Below are positions 53,637-62,442 of a DNA stretch of 64,000 nt, in pieces (position 1 is the first letter of the stretch; every line of letters begins with the position of its first letter). Both the position numbers and the translations under genes were made by a program. Origin of the DNA: Streptomyces sp. ISL-43 (GTDB taxonomy: Bacteria > Actinomycetota > Actinomycetes > Streptomycetales > Streptomycetaceae); the NCBI RefSeq assembly GCF_018614195.1, contig NZ_JAGGOT010000059.1, forward strand, positions 1-64,000. The letters run 5' to 3'. The notes under the pieces are model-generated. The model was not told the origin of the DNA. It saw only the letters and a program-made list of their open reading frames with translations, and did not search any database.

Positions 53637-54041
53637 GGCTGTCCCGCAATCCCCGGTGGATCAGCGCGCGGCGTCGGATGCGGTGCCTCGCAAGGCGGAG
53701 GGGCGTCCGCGTGGAAGGGCGCCTGACGGAGGGCGAAGGGATCCCTTTCGCCATCCGCCTTGTGCTGACGAGGTCAACTGCCGGCGGTGGAACGGTCCGT
53801 CACGTCATTGACTCCTGCCGTGCTGGAGTCCGTCTTCCCGTCCCTTGGCTGTCAACACAGCGGATCCTAGGATGGACAGGATCCCCTGGGCGAGCTGGTC
53901 GCCCCCGGCGAGGTCGCAGAGGTCGCCCACCGCGGACTGTGCCCGTCCTGCGCCTGGCTCGGCACCCATCCGACCCGGAATGCTCGGCAACACCCGGCCG
54001 CCGCCTGGCGGTGTTCGGCCCCATCCGATCGGGAGGCCCGC
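53637..54041. other. Intergenic stretch with a possible decayed frame before the P450 gene
   Basis: No intact gene is seen. In the P450 frame the DNA stays open from about 53871 to the GTG at 54042, but it has no start codon; it would read LGELVAPGEVAEVAHRGLCP and then SCAWLGTHP. The C-x2-C and nearby His residues hint at a small zinc-type domain that is now headless. The rest shows nothing recognisable. Confidence 0.35.
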
Positions 54042-55268
54042 GTGGCGGCATGGCACGACCAGGCAAGGCGGGACGAGCTGTACCGCGATCCCCATCCGCT
54101 CTACGCCCGCGCCCGCCGGGCCGAGGGGCTGATGTACGTGCCCGAGGTCGACGCCTGGCTGGTGGCGCGCGACCGGGACGTACGGGAAGTGCTGGGGCGT
54201 GCCGAGGAGTTCTCCTCGGCGAATGCCCTGCTGCCGGACATGCCGCTGTCGGAGGAAGCACTCGGCGTTCTGCCTCGCGGGTTCGGGCCGCGGCCCACCG
54301 TCGTCTCCTCGGACGGCGCCGTCCACCGGCGGCTCCGGGCCCCGTTGAACCGGGGGCTGTCCACCGCGCGGGTGTCGGCGCTCCTGCCGTACGCGCAGCA
54401 GTGTGCCCGGGAGCTGGTGGACGCCTTCGCCGGGGACGGGTCGGCGGAGCTGGTGGTGGCGTACGCTCGGCAGCTGCCCGGGCAGGTCGTCGGGCGGCTG
54501 ATCGGTCTGGACCCGGCGGACGTGCCCGCGGCCGTGCATGGCGGATACCGGGCCGAGGAGCTGTTGTTCCGCCCGCTTACGCCGTCCGGGCAGGCGGCCG
54601 CGGCCGAGGACGTGGTCGCGCTCCAGCATTTGCTGGACGGGTACGTCCGTGACCGCCGGGCCAACCCCCGCGACGATCTGTGCTCGGATCTGGTGTCCGC
54701 CCTGGCCCCAGGGGACGGCGAGCTGACCATCGAACAGCGCCACGAGCTGGTGTCGAACCTGCAGAACCTGCTGATCGCCGGCTTCCTGACGACCAGCGCG
54801 CTCATCGTCACCACCCTGCTGCACCTGCTCGCCGACCGGCGGCAGTGGCGGCTGCTCTGCGCCGACCCGGCGCTGATTCCGGCCGCAGTGGAGGAGGGCG
54901 CGCGCTTCGACACGGCCGTCCAGGCATTCCGGCGGACCACGACCCGGCCGGTGACGCTGGCCGGGACGAAGCTGCCCGCCGGTGCCACCGTGCTCGTGGC
55001 CTACGGTTCGGCCAACCGCGACGAGCGGCGGTACGCGCGGGCCGAGGAGTTCGACATCCGGCGGCCGGAAGACCGGAGCCACCTCGCCTTCGGGCACGGG
55101 CCCCACGGCTGTCCCGGGTCACGGTTGACCCGCGGGCAACTGCGTCTGACCCTGGAGCTGTTCACCCGCGTGCTGCCGGATCTGCGGCTGGACGAGGACC
55201 GGCCGCCGCCGGTGATGCGCCCCACCCTGATCCACCGGTCGCCGGAGGCGCTGCACGTGACCTGGTGA
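54042..55268 (+). CDS. Cytochrome P450
   Basis: The protein has 408 residues from GTG 54042 with GGGAGG five bases upstream. It has the I-helix AGFLTTS (246-252), the ExxR motif Glu285-Arg288, and the heme loop FGHGPHGCPGSRL, with the ligand Cys357. The size and sequence fit soluble actinobacterial class I P450s (CYP105/107-like groups). No ferredoxin gene is adjacent. It is transcribed toward the peptide locus, but 594 bases separate it from the peptide gene, so a role in tailoring that peptide is possible but unproven. Confidence 0.92.
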   Translation: MAAWHDQARRDELYRDPHPLYARARRAEGLMYVPEVDAWLVARDRDVREVLGRAEEFSSANALLPDMPLSEEALGVLPRGFGPRPTVVSSDGAVHRRLRAPLNRGLSTARVSALLPYAQQCARELVDAFAGDGSAELVVAYARQLPGQVVGRLIGLDPADVPAAVHGGYRAEELLFRPLTPSGQAAAAEDVVALQHLLDGYVRDRRANPRDDLCSDLVSALAPGDGELTIEQRHELVSNLQNLLIAGFLTTSALIVTTLLHLLADRRQWRLLCADPALIPAAVEEGARFDTAVQAFRRTTTRPVTLAGTKLPAGATVLVAYGSANRDERRYARAEEFDIRRPEDRSHLAFGHGPHGCPGSRLTRGQLRLTLELFTRVLPDLRLDEDRPPPVMRPTLIHRSPEALHVTW

Positions 55269-55862
55269 GCGCACGCCGGGTGCCGGCTCGCTCGCCGTCA
55301 TCCCGCCGGGGGCGCCGCATGGCCGGCGGGTCTCCGCCGGGGGCCCGTCTCGGGGTCTCGGTGCCAGTGGACCGTGCCCGTGCCCGGGGCGATCGTGGCG
55401 CGCGGCTGCATGGGCCGTCGCCGCGGCGGCAGAGCAGCACGACCTGGTGGACCCGCGGCCGACATGCTGCGCACCAGGCGTGAGGGGGTCGTAACGCCGC
55501 GTGCCTTCGGAAAACCTGCACATCGTGTGCGCGAGCGGGGCGATCGACCTTCACAGGCCCTCAGGATGTCGGACTTGTCCGGTGCGATTTGCGCATGTTC
55601 ATCCCTTTAAGTTCCATGCGCATGGCGGGCCGCTCATATCTGTTACTCGATCTTGCGGAGAAGTTGTCACCATTCTGTGAATGAAGCTGCACGCCGGTCG
55701 CCCGAGGTGGCCACCCGTTCATGAAGGGGCGTCAATCGGATTGGCTGGGTAGCCCGTTCGCGTGCTTTCATCTTGCCCGCTGCGGCTGTTGAAAAAATGG
55801 TGGCCGAGTTTCGGGCCACCGGGCTGCCGCAGAATCCCCCCAACAAATGAAAGGTGCGCGTA
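55269..55862 (+). other. Long upstream region of the peptide gene
   Basis: These 594 bases hold no convincing gene. The last 300 are distinctly less GC-rich than the surroundings and should contain the promoter of the peptide operon. A nested hairpin in the leader is listed separately. Confidence 0.45.
55781..55831 (+). promoter_or_regulatory. Nested hairpin in the peptide-gene leader
   Basis: The outer arms TGCGGC (55781-55786) and GCCGCA (55826-55831) enclose the inner arms GGTGGCC (55799-55805) and GGCCACC (55814-55820), with a run of six A between them on the left side. It ends about 30 bases before the peptide start codon and may affect mRNA stability or translation. Confidence 0.5.
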
Positions 55863-56102
55863 ATGCGTAACGACATTGAGACCCGTGAGATCGCCGACGC
55901 CGAGCTGGACGCCGTTTCCGGCGGCCTCGTCAGCGTTCACGGTGGCCTGGTTGGTGCCGTGACCAGCGACGTCAACGACCTCGTGGGCGTCGTGGGCTCC
56001 CTCAACACCGTCCAGGCCGCGACCGGTCTCGTCTCCAACGTCCCCGGCCTGGTCTCGGGCATCACCGGCGTTTCGGTGAACACCGGTCGCGCCGGTCTCT
56101 GA
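55863..56102 (+). CDS. Double-glycine-leader peptide (bacteriocin-like precursor)
   Basis: This 79-residue peptide starts at the ATG at 55863, with GAAAGG eight bases upstream. The leader MRNDIETREIADAELDAVSG ends in Gly-Gly (20-21), with the ELDAVSGG pattern recognised by C39 peptidases. The 58-residue core is rich in Val, Gly, Leu, Ser, Thr and Asn, with repeated Gly-Leu-Val units (near 21, 28, 55 and 62) and no cysteine. There is thus no lanthionine or disulfide chemistry, and no modification enzyme lies nearby. The next three genes encode the HlyD adaptor and two ABC exporters. An antimicrobial or signalling role is inferred from context only. Confidence 0.8.
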   Translation: MRNDIETREIADAELDAVSGGLVSVHGGLVGAVTSDVNDLVGVVGSLNTVQAATGLVSNVPGLVSGITGVSVNTGRAGL

Positions 56103-56112
56103 TCGGGATAAC

Positions 56113-56156
56113 CCCATGAACCCCGGAGCATCCCCCACGGCTCCGGGGTCCATGGG
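56113..56156 (+). terminator. Attenuating hairpin between peptide gene and exporter genes
   Basis: The arms 56113-56129 and 56140-56156 pair over 17 positions with one mismatch. The hairpin lies ten bases after the peptide stop and 45 bases before the HlyD start. It would let the peptide be made in excess over its exporter, a common design in precursor-transporter operons. Confidence 0.7.
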
Positions 56157-56201
56157 TACCCGCGTGCCCGACCGATACGAATGCAGTTGAAGGAATAGTC
56201 C

Positions 56202-57008
56202 GTGCAGTTTCGCCAAAAGGCTCTTTCCAAGCTGCAATCGCCCGAGGAACTCGATCTGCCCGTACGCTTCGCGCGCCCGCAGGGGCGGCTCGTACTGGCC
56301 GTCACCGTCATCGTCATGGCCGCCGCGAGCTTCTGGGCCCTCACCGGCACCGTGTCCTCCAAGCTGAGCGCACCCGGCATCCTCACCCACGCCGAGGGCA
56401 GTTACGTACTGCAGAGTCCGGTCGCGGGACAGGTGACCGGCGTCCTCGCCGAGGAGGGCCGACTGCTGTCCCCGGGCGATCCCCTGCTCACCGTCCGTAC
56501 CGACCAGGGCGACCGGCCCGTACGCGCGGTGACCGGCGGCCGGTTGACGACACTGGTCGCCAAAGTGGGTTCGGTCGTCACGACCGGCGCCGACGTGGCG
56601 ACCGTCGAACGGGTGAAGAACCCGGACGACCCCCTGGTGGCCATGTTGTACGTGCCGAGCGGCACCGGCTCGACGATCCCGGTGGGCGCCCCCGTCGACC
56701 TGAGCGTCCAGTCCGTCCCCCAGCACCAGTTCGGCGTGCTGCGCGGCCGCGTCAAGGCGGTCGGCCGCGCGCCCCAGACACAGGCGCAGATCAGCGGCTT
56801 CCTCGGCGACAGCGGGCTCGCCGAGCAATTCGCCCGGCACGGCAGCCCGGTCGCGGTGCTCGTGCAGCTGGAGCGCTCCTCCGCCACCAAGTCCGGCTAC
56901 AAGTGGTCCTCCGCGGACGGGCCCCCGTACGCCGTCGACTCGACGACGCTCGTCACCGGAGCCGTCCGCCTCGCCGCGCAGCGCCCCGTCGACTGGCTGC
57001 TGCCATGA
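56202..57008 (+). CDS. HlyD-family adaptor of the peptide exporter (NHLM type)
   Basis: The protein has 268 residues from GTG 56202 (AAGGA upstream). It has a short cytoplasmic N-terminus beginning FRQKALSKLQSPEELDLPV, one membrane helix at about 29-50, then a biotinyl-lipoyl-like half (ILTHAEGSYVLQSPVAGQVT) and a beta-barrel region (MLYVPSGTGSTIPVGAPVDL). The sequence pattern matches the HlyD-like protein of NHLM-type bacteriocin export systems. Its stop overlaps the next ABC gene (ATGA), so the two are translationally coupled. In a Gram-positive cell it should help hand the peptide across the thick wall. Confidence 0.88.
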   Translation: MQFRQKALSKLQSPEELDLPVRFARPQGRLVLAVTVIVMAAASFWALTGTVSSKLSAPGILTHAEGSYVLQSPVAGQVTGVLAEEGRLLSPGDPLLTVRTDQGDRPVRAVTGGRLTTLVAKVGSVVTTGADVATVERVKNPDDPLVAMLYVPSGTGSTIPVGAPVDLSVQSVPQHQFGVLRGRVKAVGRAPQTQAQISGFLGDSGLAEQFARHGSPVAVLVQLERSSATKSGYKWSSADGPPYAVDSTTLVTGAVRLAAQRPVDWLLP

Positions 57009-59284
57009 CCGCGCCGCGGACAGGGGCACCTCGGTCGGCACCCCAGCTGCCCCCCGCCGGACGCCGGCGCCACCGCCCCGGGCCCAAGGGCGGCACGCGT
57101 CGCAGGCCCGCCCCCGCCCCCAAGGGCAGGAGGCCCCGGACCGTACGCACCCCCACCGTGCTGCAGATGGAGGCGGTGGAGTGCGGCGCCGCCGCCCTGG
57201 CCATGGTGCTCGGCCACTACGGCCGCTTCGTTCCCCTGGAGGAGCTGCGCATCGCCTGCGGCGTCTCCCGCGACGGCTCTCGCGCCAGCAACCTGCTCAA
57301 GGCCGCCCGCGGTTACGGGCTGAGGGCCAAGGGCATGCAGATGGACCTGGCCGCGCTCGCCGAGGTGAGCGCCCCGGCCGTCCTCTTCTGGGAGTTCAAC
57401 CACTACGTCGTCTACGACGGGATGGGCCGCCGCTTCGGCCGCAGGGGCGTGTACGTCAACGACCCCGGCAAGGGACGCCGGTTCGTTCCCATGGACGAGT
57501 TCGACAGCAGCTTCACCGGTGTCGTGCTCACCTTCGATCCCGGCGACGGCTTCCGCCGCGGCGGCCGCAAGCCGGGTGTCCTGGGTGCCATGCCGGCCCG
57601 CCTGCACGGCACTTCGGGCACCATGGCCGCCGTCGTGATCTCCAGCCTCCTGCTGGTGGCCGTCGGAGCGTCGGTGCCGGCCCTGAGCCGCACGTACATC
57701 GACATGTTCCTCATCGGCGAGCAGACGTCCCTGCTGGGCGTGCTGTTCGCGGCGATGGCCGTCACCCTGGTGCTCACCGCGACGCTCACCGCGCTTCAGC
57801 AGGCCAATCTGCTGCGCGGGCGCATCATCTCCTCCACCCTGGGCAGTGCCCGCTTCTTCCGGCACCTGCTCAGACTCCCGGTCGCCTTCTACTCCCAGCG
57901 CAACCCGGCCGACCTGGTCCAGCGCCTGCAGTCCAACGACGCCGTCGCCGAGACCCTCGCCCGGGACCTGGCCGCCGCGGGCGTGGACGCCGTGGTGGTC
58001 GTGCTCTACGCGGTGCTGCTGTGGACGTACGACCCGCAGCTCACCGTCCTCGGCGTGATGATCGCGCTGCTCAACGTGGCGGCCATGCGGATCGTGATCC
58101 ACCTGAGGGCCACCGGCACGCAGAAGCTGCGCGCCGAGAGCGCCCGGCTGACGAACACGTCCTACAGCGGTCTCCAGCTCATCGAGACGATGAAGGCCAC
58201 CGGCGGCGAGAACGGCTTCTTCCGCCGCTGGGCCGGACAGCACGCGGTCACCCTCGACGTGCAGCAGCGGCTCGGTGTGCCCAGTGCCTGGCTGGCGATC
58301 GTCGCGCCCACGCTGGCTGCGCTCAACAGCGCGCTGATCCTCATGATCGGTGGCCTGCGGGCGGTGGAGGGGCACCTCTCCGTCGGTCTGCTCGTCGCCT
58401 TCCAGGCCCTGGTGACCAGCTTCACCGCGCCGATCTCCCGTCTGGGCGGCGTCGCCGGACGGATCCAGGACTTCGCGGCGGACGTAGCCCGCCTCAAGGA
58501 CGTCGAGAACTTTCCCGTCGCCCCGGTCTTCGCGCGGCGCGAGCCCGCCGCCGGCACCCGCCGCCTCAAAGGCCATGTGCGGCTGGACCACGTCACCTTC
58601 GGCTACAGCCCGCTGGACGCCCCGCTGCTCAAGGACTTCTCGCTCTCGGTCGGACCGGGACAGCAGGTCGCGCTCGTCGGCGGCTCCGGCAGCGGCAAGT
58701 CCACCGTCTCCCGTTTGATCTCCGGCCTCTACACCCCCTGGGAAGGGGCCATCCGCATCGACGGGATGCGGCTGGAGGACATCCCGCGCGGCACGCTGGC
58801 CGCCTCCGTTTCCTTCGTCGACCAGGACGTCTTCCTCTTCGAAGGAACCGTCCGCGACAACGTCACACTCTGGGACCCCTCCATCTCGGACGAGGCCGTC
58901 GTCGCCGCGCTGGAGGACGCCGCCGTCCACGACGTGGTCGCCCGTCGCCCCGGCGGCATCCACAGCCGCGTCGAGCAGGACGGCCGCAACTTCTCCGGCG
59001 GCCAGCGCCAGCGCCTGGAGATCGCCCGGGCGCTGGTCCGCCGCCCCAGCGTCATGGTCCTCGACGAAGTGACCAGCGCCCTGGACGCGGTGACCGAGCA
59101 GGTCATCATCGACAACCTCCGCCGCCGCGGCTGCGCCTGTGTGGTCATCGCCCACCGGCTGAGCACGGTGCGCGACAGCGACGAGATCGTCGTGCTCGAC
59201 CGGGGCACGGTCGTGGAACGCGGGCGGCACGAGTACCTGGTCGCCGCGCGGGGCACGTACGCCGAACTGGTCAAGGAGCACTGA
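57005..59284 (+). CDS. Peptidase C39-containing ABC exporter (NHLM ABC1 type)
   Basis: This 759-residue protein has a basic N-terminal tail, then a C39 leader peptidase domain (about 48-180) with Gln54, catalytic Cys60 in MEAVECGAAALAM, His133 in FNHYVV and Asp153 in VNDPGKG. A six-helix permease lies at about 200-490. The ATPase has Walker A GGSGSGKST (558-566), signature FSGGQRQR (662-669), Walker B VMVLDE (682-687) and the H-loop IAHRLSTV. It should cut the Gly-Gly leader and export the core peptide. It is coupled to HlyD upstream, and the next ABC gene starts two bases after its stop. Confidence 0.92.
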   Translation: MTAPRTGAPRSAPQLPPAGRRRHRPGPKGGTRRRPAPAPKGRRPRTVRTPTVLQMEAVECGAAALAMVLGHYGRFVPLEELRIACGVSRDGSRASNLLKAARGYGLRAKGMQMDLAALAEVSAPAVLFWEFNHYVVYDGMGRRFGRRGVYVNDPGKGRRFVPMDEFDSSFTGVVLTFDPGDGFRRGGRKPGVLGAMPARLHGTSGTMAAVVISSLLLVAVGASVPALSRTYIDMFLIGEQTSLLGVLFAAMAVTLVLTATLTALQQANLLRGRIISSTLGSARFFRHLLRLPVAFYSQRNPADLVQRLQSNDAVAETLARDLAAAGVDAVVVVLYAVLLWTYDPQLTVLGVMIALLNVAAMRIVIHLRATGTQKLRAESARLTNTSYSGLQLIETMKATGGENGFFRRWAGQHAVTLDVQQRLGVPSAWLAIVAPTLAALNSALILMIGGLRAVEGHLSVGLLVAFQALVTSFTAPISRLGGVAGRIQDFAADVARLKDVENFPVAPVFARREPAAGTRRLKGHVRLDHVTFGYSPLDAPLLKDFSLSVGPGQQVALVGGSGSGKSTVSRLISGLYTPWEGAIRIDGMRLEDIPRGTLAASVSFVDQDVFLFEGTVRDNVTLWDPSISDEAVVAALEDAAVHDVVARRPGGIHSRVEQDGRNFSGGQRQRLEIARALVRRPSVMVLDEVTSALDAVTEQVIIDNLRRRGCACVVIAHRLSTVRDSDEIVVLDRGTVVERGRHEYLVAARGTYAELVKEH

Positions 59285-59285
59285 G

Positions 59286-62162
59286 GTGACGTACCCGCAC
59301 CAGGCCACGGCTCCCTCCGCACACCCGGGCAGGGCCCCGGCCCAGGAGGCCGACGCGGTCGTCGCAGCCCTGGGCGGACTCGGCTCCCCGGTCGACTGCA
59401 CGGGCCTGCGCAGCCTGTCGCTGGAGGGCCCGCTCGTGCTGTGGCTCGTCGTGCACGGCGAGCTGGACCTCTTCGCCGTCGACGCCGCGCAGGCCGGGCA
59501 CTGGCACTTCCTGGGCCGGCTGGACGCGGGCACGCTCCTGCTGGGCCCGGCCGAGGGCCCCGAGCACACCCTGGTCGGCCGGCCCCTGCAGGGGTGCCGG
59601 CTGCGCCGCATCGAGCTGCGGGAGCTGCCCGGCCCGGAGTACGGCGCCCCCCTCCAGCAGTGGTGGGCCGACCAAGGGGCGTACGGCGCCCCCGCGGCAC
59701 AACTGAGCCCTCTCGACGACGCCTTCGCGCGCGGCATCGGCCGCGGCCTGCGCGTGCTCTACCAGGCACCGCTGGACGGCCGCGCCACCGCCGGGCAGGG
59801 AGGAGCCGACGACGACATCCTGTGGATGCAGATCGCCCCTGGTGCCGTCCAGTACGGAGCCGCGTACGAGACGGAGGCGGTGGGCACCCTCCTCGTCGAC
59901 GCGGCGATGTGGCAGGGCATGGTCGACCAGCAGTACCGGCTGCTGTACGCCCTGGACCGCTGGATCGAGCAGCTCGAACGCGACCACGAGGACCGTACGA
60001 CGGCCGGTATCGAGGCCGGTCAGGCCGCCCGCACCCAGGCGGACCGGGCGCTGCTGGCCTCCATCGACCGCTCCGGCAGCCGATCCCACCGGGGCGCGAG
60101 CGTCGACGCGACCTTCGCCGTGTGCCGCCTCGTCGCCCGCCAGGCCCGCATCACCCTGTCCGAACCGGGCGAGCCGGGTACCCCTTCCGAGCGGATGGAC
60201 CCCGTCGAACGCGTCGCGCTCGCCTCGCGGATCCGCACCCGTACGGTCAGACTCAGCGGAGCCTGGTGGCGGGAGAACAGCGGCCCCCTGGTGGGCCGGC
60301 GCGAGAAGGACGGGGCGCCGGTCGCCCTGCTGTGGCGGCGTGGCCGCTACGAGGCGGTCGACCCCGCCACCGGCACGCGGGAGCGCATCGGCAAGGTTGA
60401 CGAAGCCGCCTACGAACCGCACGCCGTCATGTTCTACCGCCCGCTCCCCGACGGGCGCGTGGGTCTGCCGGGGCTGCTCCGCTTCAGCGTCCGCGGCACC
60501 CTCCCCGAGCTGCGCGGCCTCGTCCTGGGCGGGCTCGTCGCGGTGGTCCTGGGCGCTCTGGTGCCCATCGCCACCGGCCAGGTGCTCGGCCAGTACGTAC
60601 CCAACGCCGAGAACAGCCTCATCGTGCAGACCGCCCTGGCACTCATCGCGACCGGCGTCGTCTCGGCAGCCTTCATGCTCCTGCAGAACATTTCCATCCT
60701 GCGCGTGGAGGGCCGCATCGAGGCCACCCTGCAGCCTGCCGTGTGGGACCGGCTGCTGCGGCTGCCGACGAAGTTCTTCGCCGGCCGCTCCACCGGCGAA
60801 CTGGCCAGTGCGGCCATGGGCATCAGCGCCATCCGCCGCGTGCTGTCCGGCATCGGCTCGGTCTGCGTACAGGCGAGCGCGGTGGGCACGATGAACCTCG
60901 TGCTGCTGCTCGTCTACAGCGTCCCGCTGGCCATGGCCGCCGTCGCCATGCTGGTCGTCGTCGCGGCCGTCTTCCTGGGCCTGGGGCTGTGGCAGCTGCG
61001 CTACCAGCGACGGCTGATCAAGCTCGGCAACCAGATCAACAACCAGGCCTTCCAGACGCTGCGCGGTCTGCCCAAACTGCGCGTCGCCGCGGCCGAGAGC
61101 TTCGCCTACGCCGCCTGGGCACGGGAGTTCGCCCGCACCCGCGAGCTCCAGCAGCGCATCGGCCGGATACAGAACGTCATCACGGTGCTGGGCGCCGTCT
61201 ACCTGCCGCTGTGCACGCTGGTGATGTTCGTGCTGCTGGCCGGACCGGCCCGTGGCGCCATGTCCGCCAGCGAGTTCCTCACCTTCAGCACCGCCCTGAC
61301 GATGATGCTGTCCTCGGTCACGCAGCTGACCGGAGTGCTCACCTCGGCTGCCTCGGTGCTGCCGATGTTCGAGCAGGTCAAGCCACTCCTGCGGGAGGTC
61401 CCCGAGGTGGCCCGCTCCAGCACCCGACCGGGCGAGCTGACCGGCGCCATCAAGGCCGAGAACCTGTCCTACCGCTATGCCGACGACGGCCCGCTGGTGC
61501 TCGACGACATCAACTTCCACATCGGACAAGGAGAGTTCATCGCGATCGTCGGAGCCAGCGGCTGCGGCAAGTCGACCCTGCTGCGACTGCTCATCGGCTT
61601 CGACAAGCCCGCTTCCGGCAGTGTGCTCTACGACGGCCAGGACCTGGCGGCGCTCGACCAGGCTGCGGTGCGCCGCCAGTGCGGCGTCGTCCTGCAGAAC
61701 GCCCAACCCTTCACCGGCTCGATCCTCGACTGGATCCGCGGTGCCGAGACGTTTTCGCTGGAGGAGGCATGGGAAGCCGCCGCGATGGCGGGCCTGGCCG
61801 AGGACATCAAGGCCATGCCGATGGGCATGCACACCATGCTCTCCGACGGCGGCGGCACCGTCTCGGGCGGCCAGCGCCAGCGGCTGATGATCGCCCAGGC
61901 CCTCATCCGCAAGCCGCGCATCCTGTTCCTCGACGAGGCCACCAGCGCGCTGGACAACGAAGCCCAGCGCGTGGTCATCCAATCCACCCACGCCCTGCAC
62001 GCCACCCGCATCGTGATCGCCCACCGGCTGTCCACGATCATGGGCGCCGACCGGGTGATCGTGATGTCGGACGGCCGCATCGTCCAGCAGGGCCCACCCG
62101 CCGCCCTGCTCGCCGACACGACCGGTCTGTTCCACGACCTGGTCCGCCGCCAGCTGCAATGA
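59286..62162 (+). CDS. Second peptide-exporter ABC protein (NHLM ABC2 type)
   Basis: The protein has 958 residues from GTG 59286, two bases after the preceding stop. The first 390 residues are a large soluble region with no peptidase residues; it begins with a cyclic-nucleotide-binding-like beta segment (LVLWLVVHGELDLFAVD). A six-helix permease lies at about 405-690. The ATPase has Walker A GASGCGKST (756-764), signature VSGGQRQR (859-866) and Walker B ILFLDE (879-884). The layout matches the second transporter of NHLM bacteriocin systems. It probably pairs with the C39 transporter. Confidence 0.9.
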   Translation: MTYPHQATAPSAHPGRAPAQEADAVVAALGGLGSPVDCTGLRSLSLEGPLVLWLVVHGELDLFAVDAAQAGHWHFLGRLDAGTLLLGPAEGPEHTLVGRPLQGCRLRRIELRELPGPEYGAPLQQWWADQGAYGAPAAQLSPLDDAFARGIGRGLRVLYQAPLDGRATAGQGGADDDILWMQIAPGAVQYGAAYETEAVGTLLVDAAMWQGMVDQQYRLLYALDRWIEQLERDHEDRTTAGIEAGQAARTQADRALLASIDRSGSRSHRGASVDATFAVCRLVARQARITLSEPGEPGTPSERMDPVERVALASRIRTRTVRLSGAWWRENSGPLVGRREKDGAPVALLWRRGRYEAVDPATGTRERIGKVDEAAYEPHAVMFYRPLPDGRVGLPGLLRFSVRGTLPELRGLVLGGLVAVVLGALVPIATGQVLGQYVPNAENSLIVQTALALIATGVVSAAFMLLQNISILRVEGRIEATLQPAVWDRLLRLPTKFFAGRSTGELASAAMGISAIRRVLSGIGSVCVQASAVGTMNLVLLLVYSVPLAMAAVAMLVVVAAVFLGLGLWQLRYQRRLIKLGNQINNQAFQTLRGLPKLRVAAAESFAYAAWAREFARTRELQQRIGRIQNVITVLGAVYLPLCTLVMFVLLAGPARGAMSASEFLTFSTALTMMLSSVTQLTGVLTSAASVLPMFEQVKPLLREVPEVARSSTRPGELTGAIKAENLSYRYADDGPLVLDDINFHIGQGEFIAIVGASGCGKSTLLRLLIGFDKPASGSVLYDGQDLAALDQAAVRRQCGVVLQNAQPFTGSILDWIRGAETFSLEEAWEAAAMAGLAEDIKAMPMGMHTMLSDGGGTVSGGQRQRLMIAQALIRKPRILFLDEATSALDNEAQRVVIQSTHALHATRIVIAHRLSTIMGADRVIVMSDGRIVQQGPPAALLADTTGLFHDLVRRQLQ

Positions 62163-62442
62163 CCGGCAAACGGGTGCCATTTCCGCAGTGAGCGCATTCG
62201 ACCGCGGTTCCGACCCCCACGAGAGCCCAGAGCCACCAGCTCATCACCCACCACCCCTCGCGGTCGCCCCCGACTTGGTGCCCCAGGACCCGGTCAAGGC
62301 GAACCGGACCGGCCTTGAAACCAAGTGCAGAGTAGGGGGCGGGCGGTTAGCCTGCCCAGTGCCCGGTGCGTCCGGCACAGGGCTTCGTCAGGGGCGTCAG
62401 TCGCGCCACACCATTCTTACGGAATAGGCGAGTGGTCACCCC

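Noticed and set aside
55374..55610. 78-codon frame in the region before the peptide gene, as a second precursor peptide
   Set aside because: It has no leader-like pattern or Gly-Gly site, is Arg-rich, and has no convincing ribosome site.
54042..62162. Calling the peptide locus a lanthipeptide or nitrile-hydratase-leader thiazole cluster
   Set aside because: The core has no cysteine, and no LanM/LanB/LanC, YcaO or nitrile-hydratase-like gene is present. Only the exporter is of the NHLM type.
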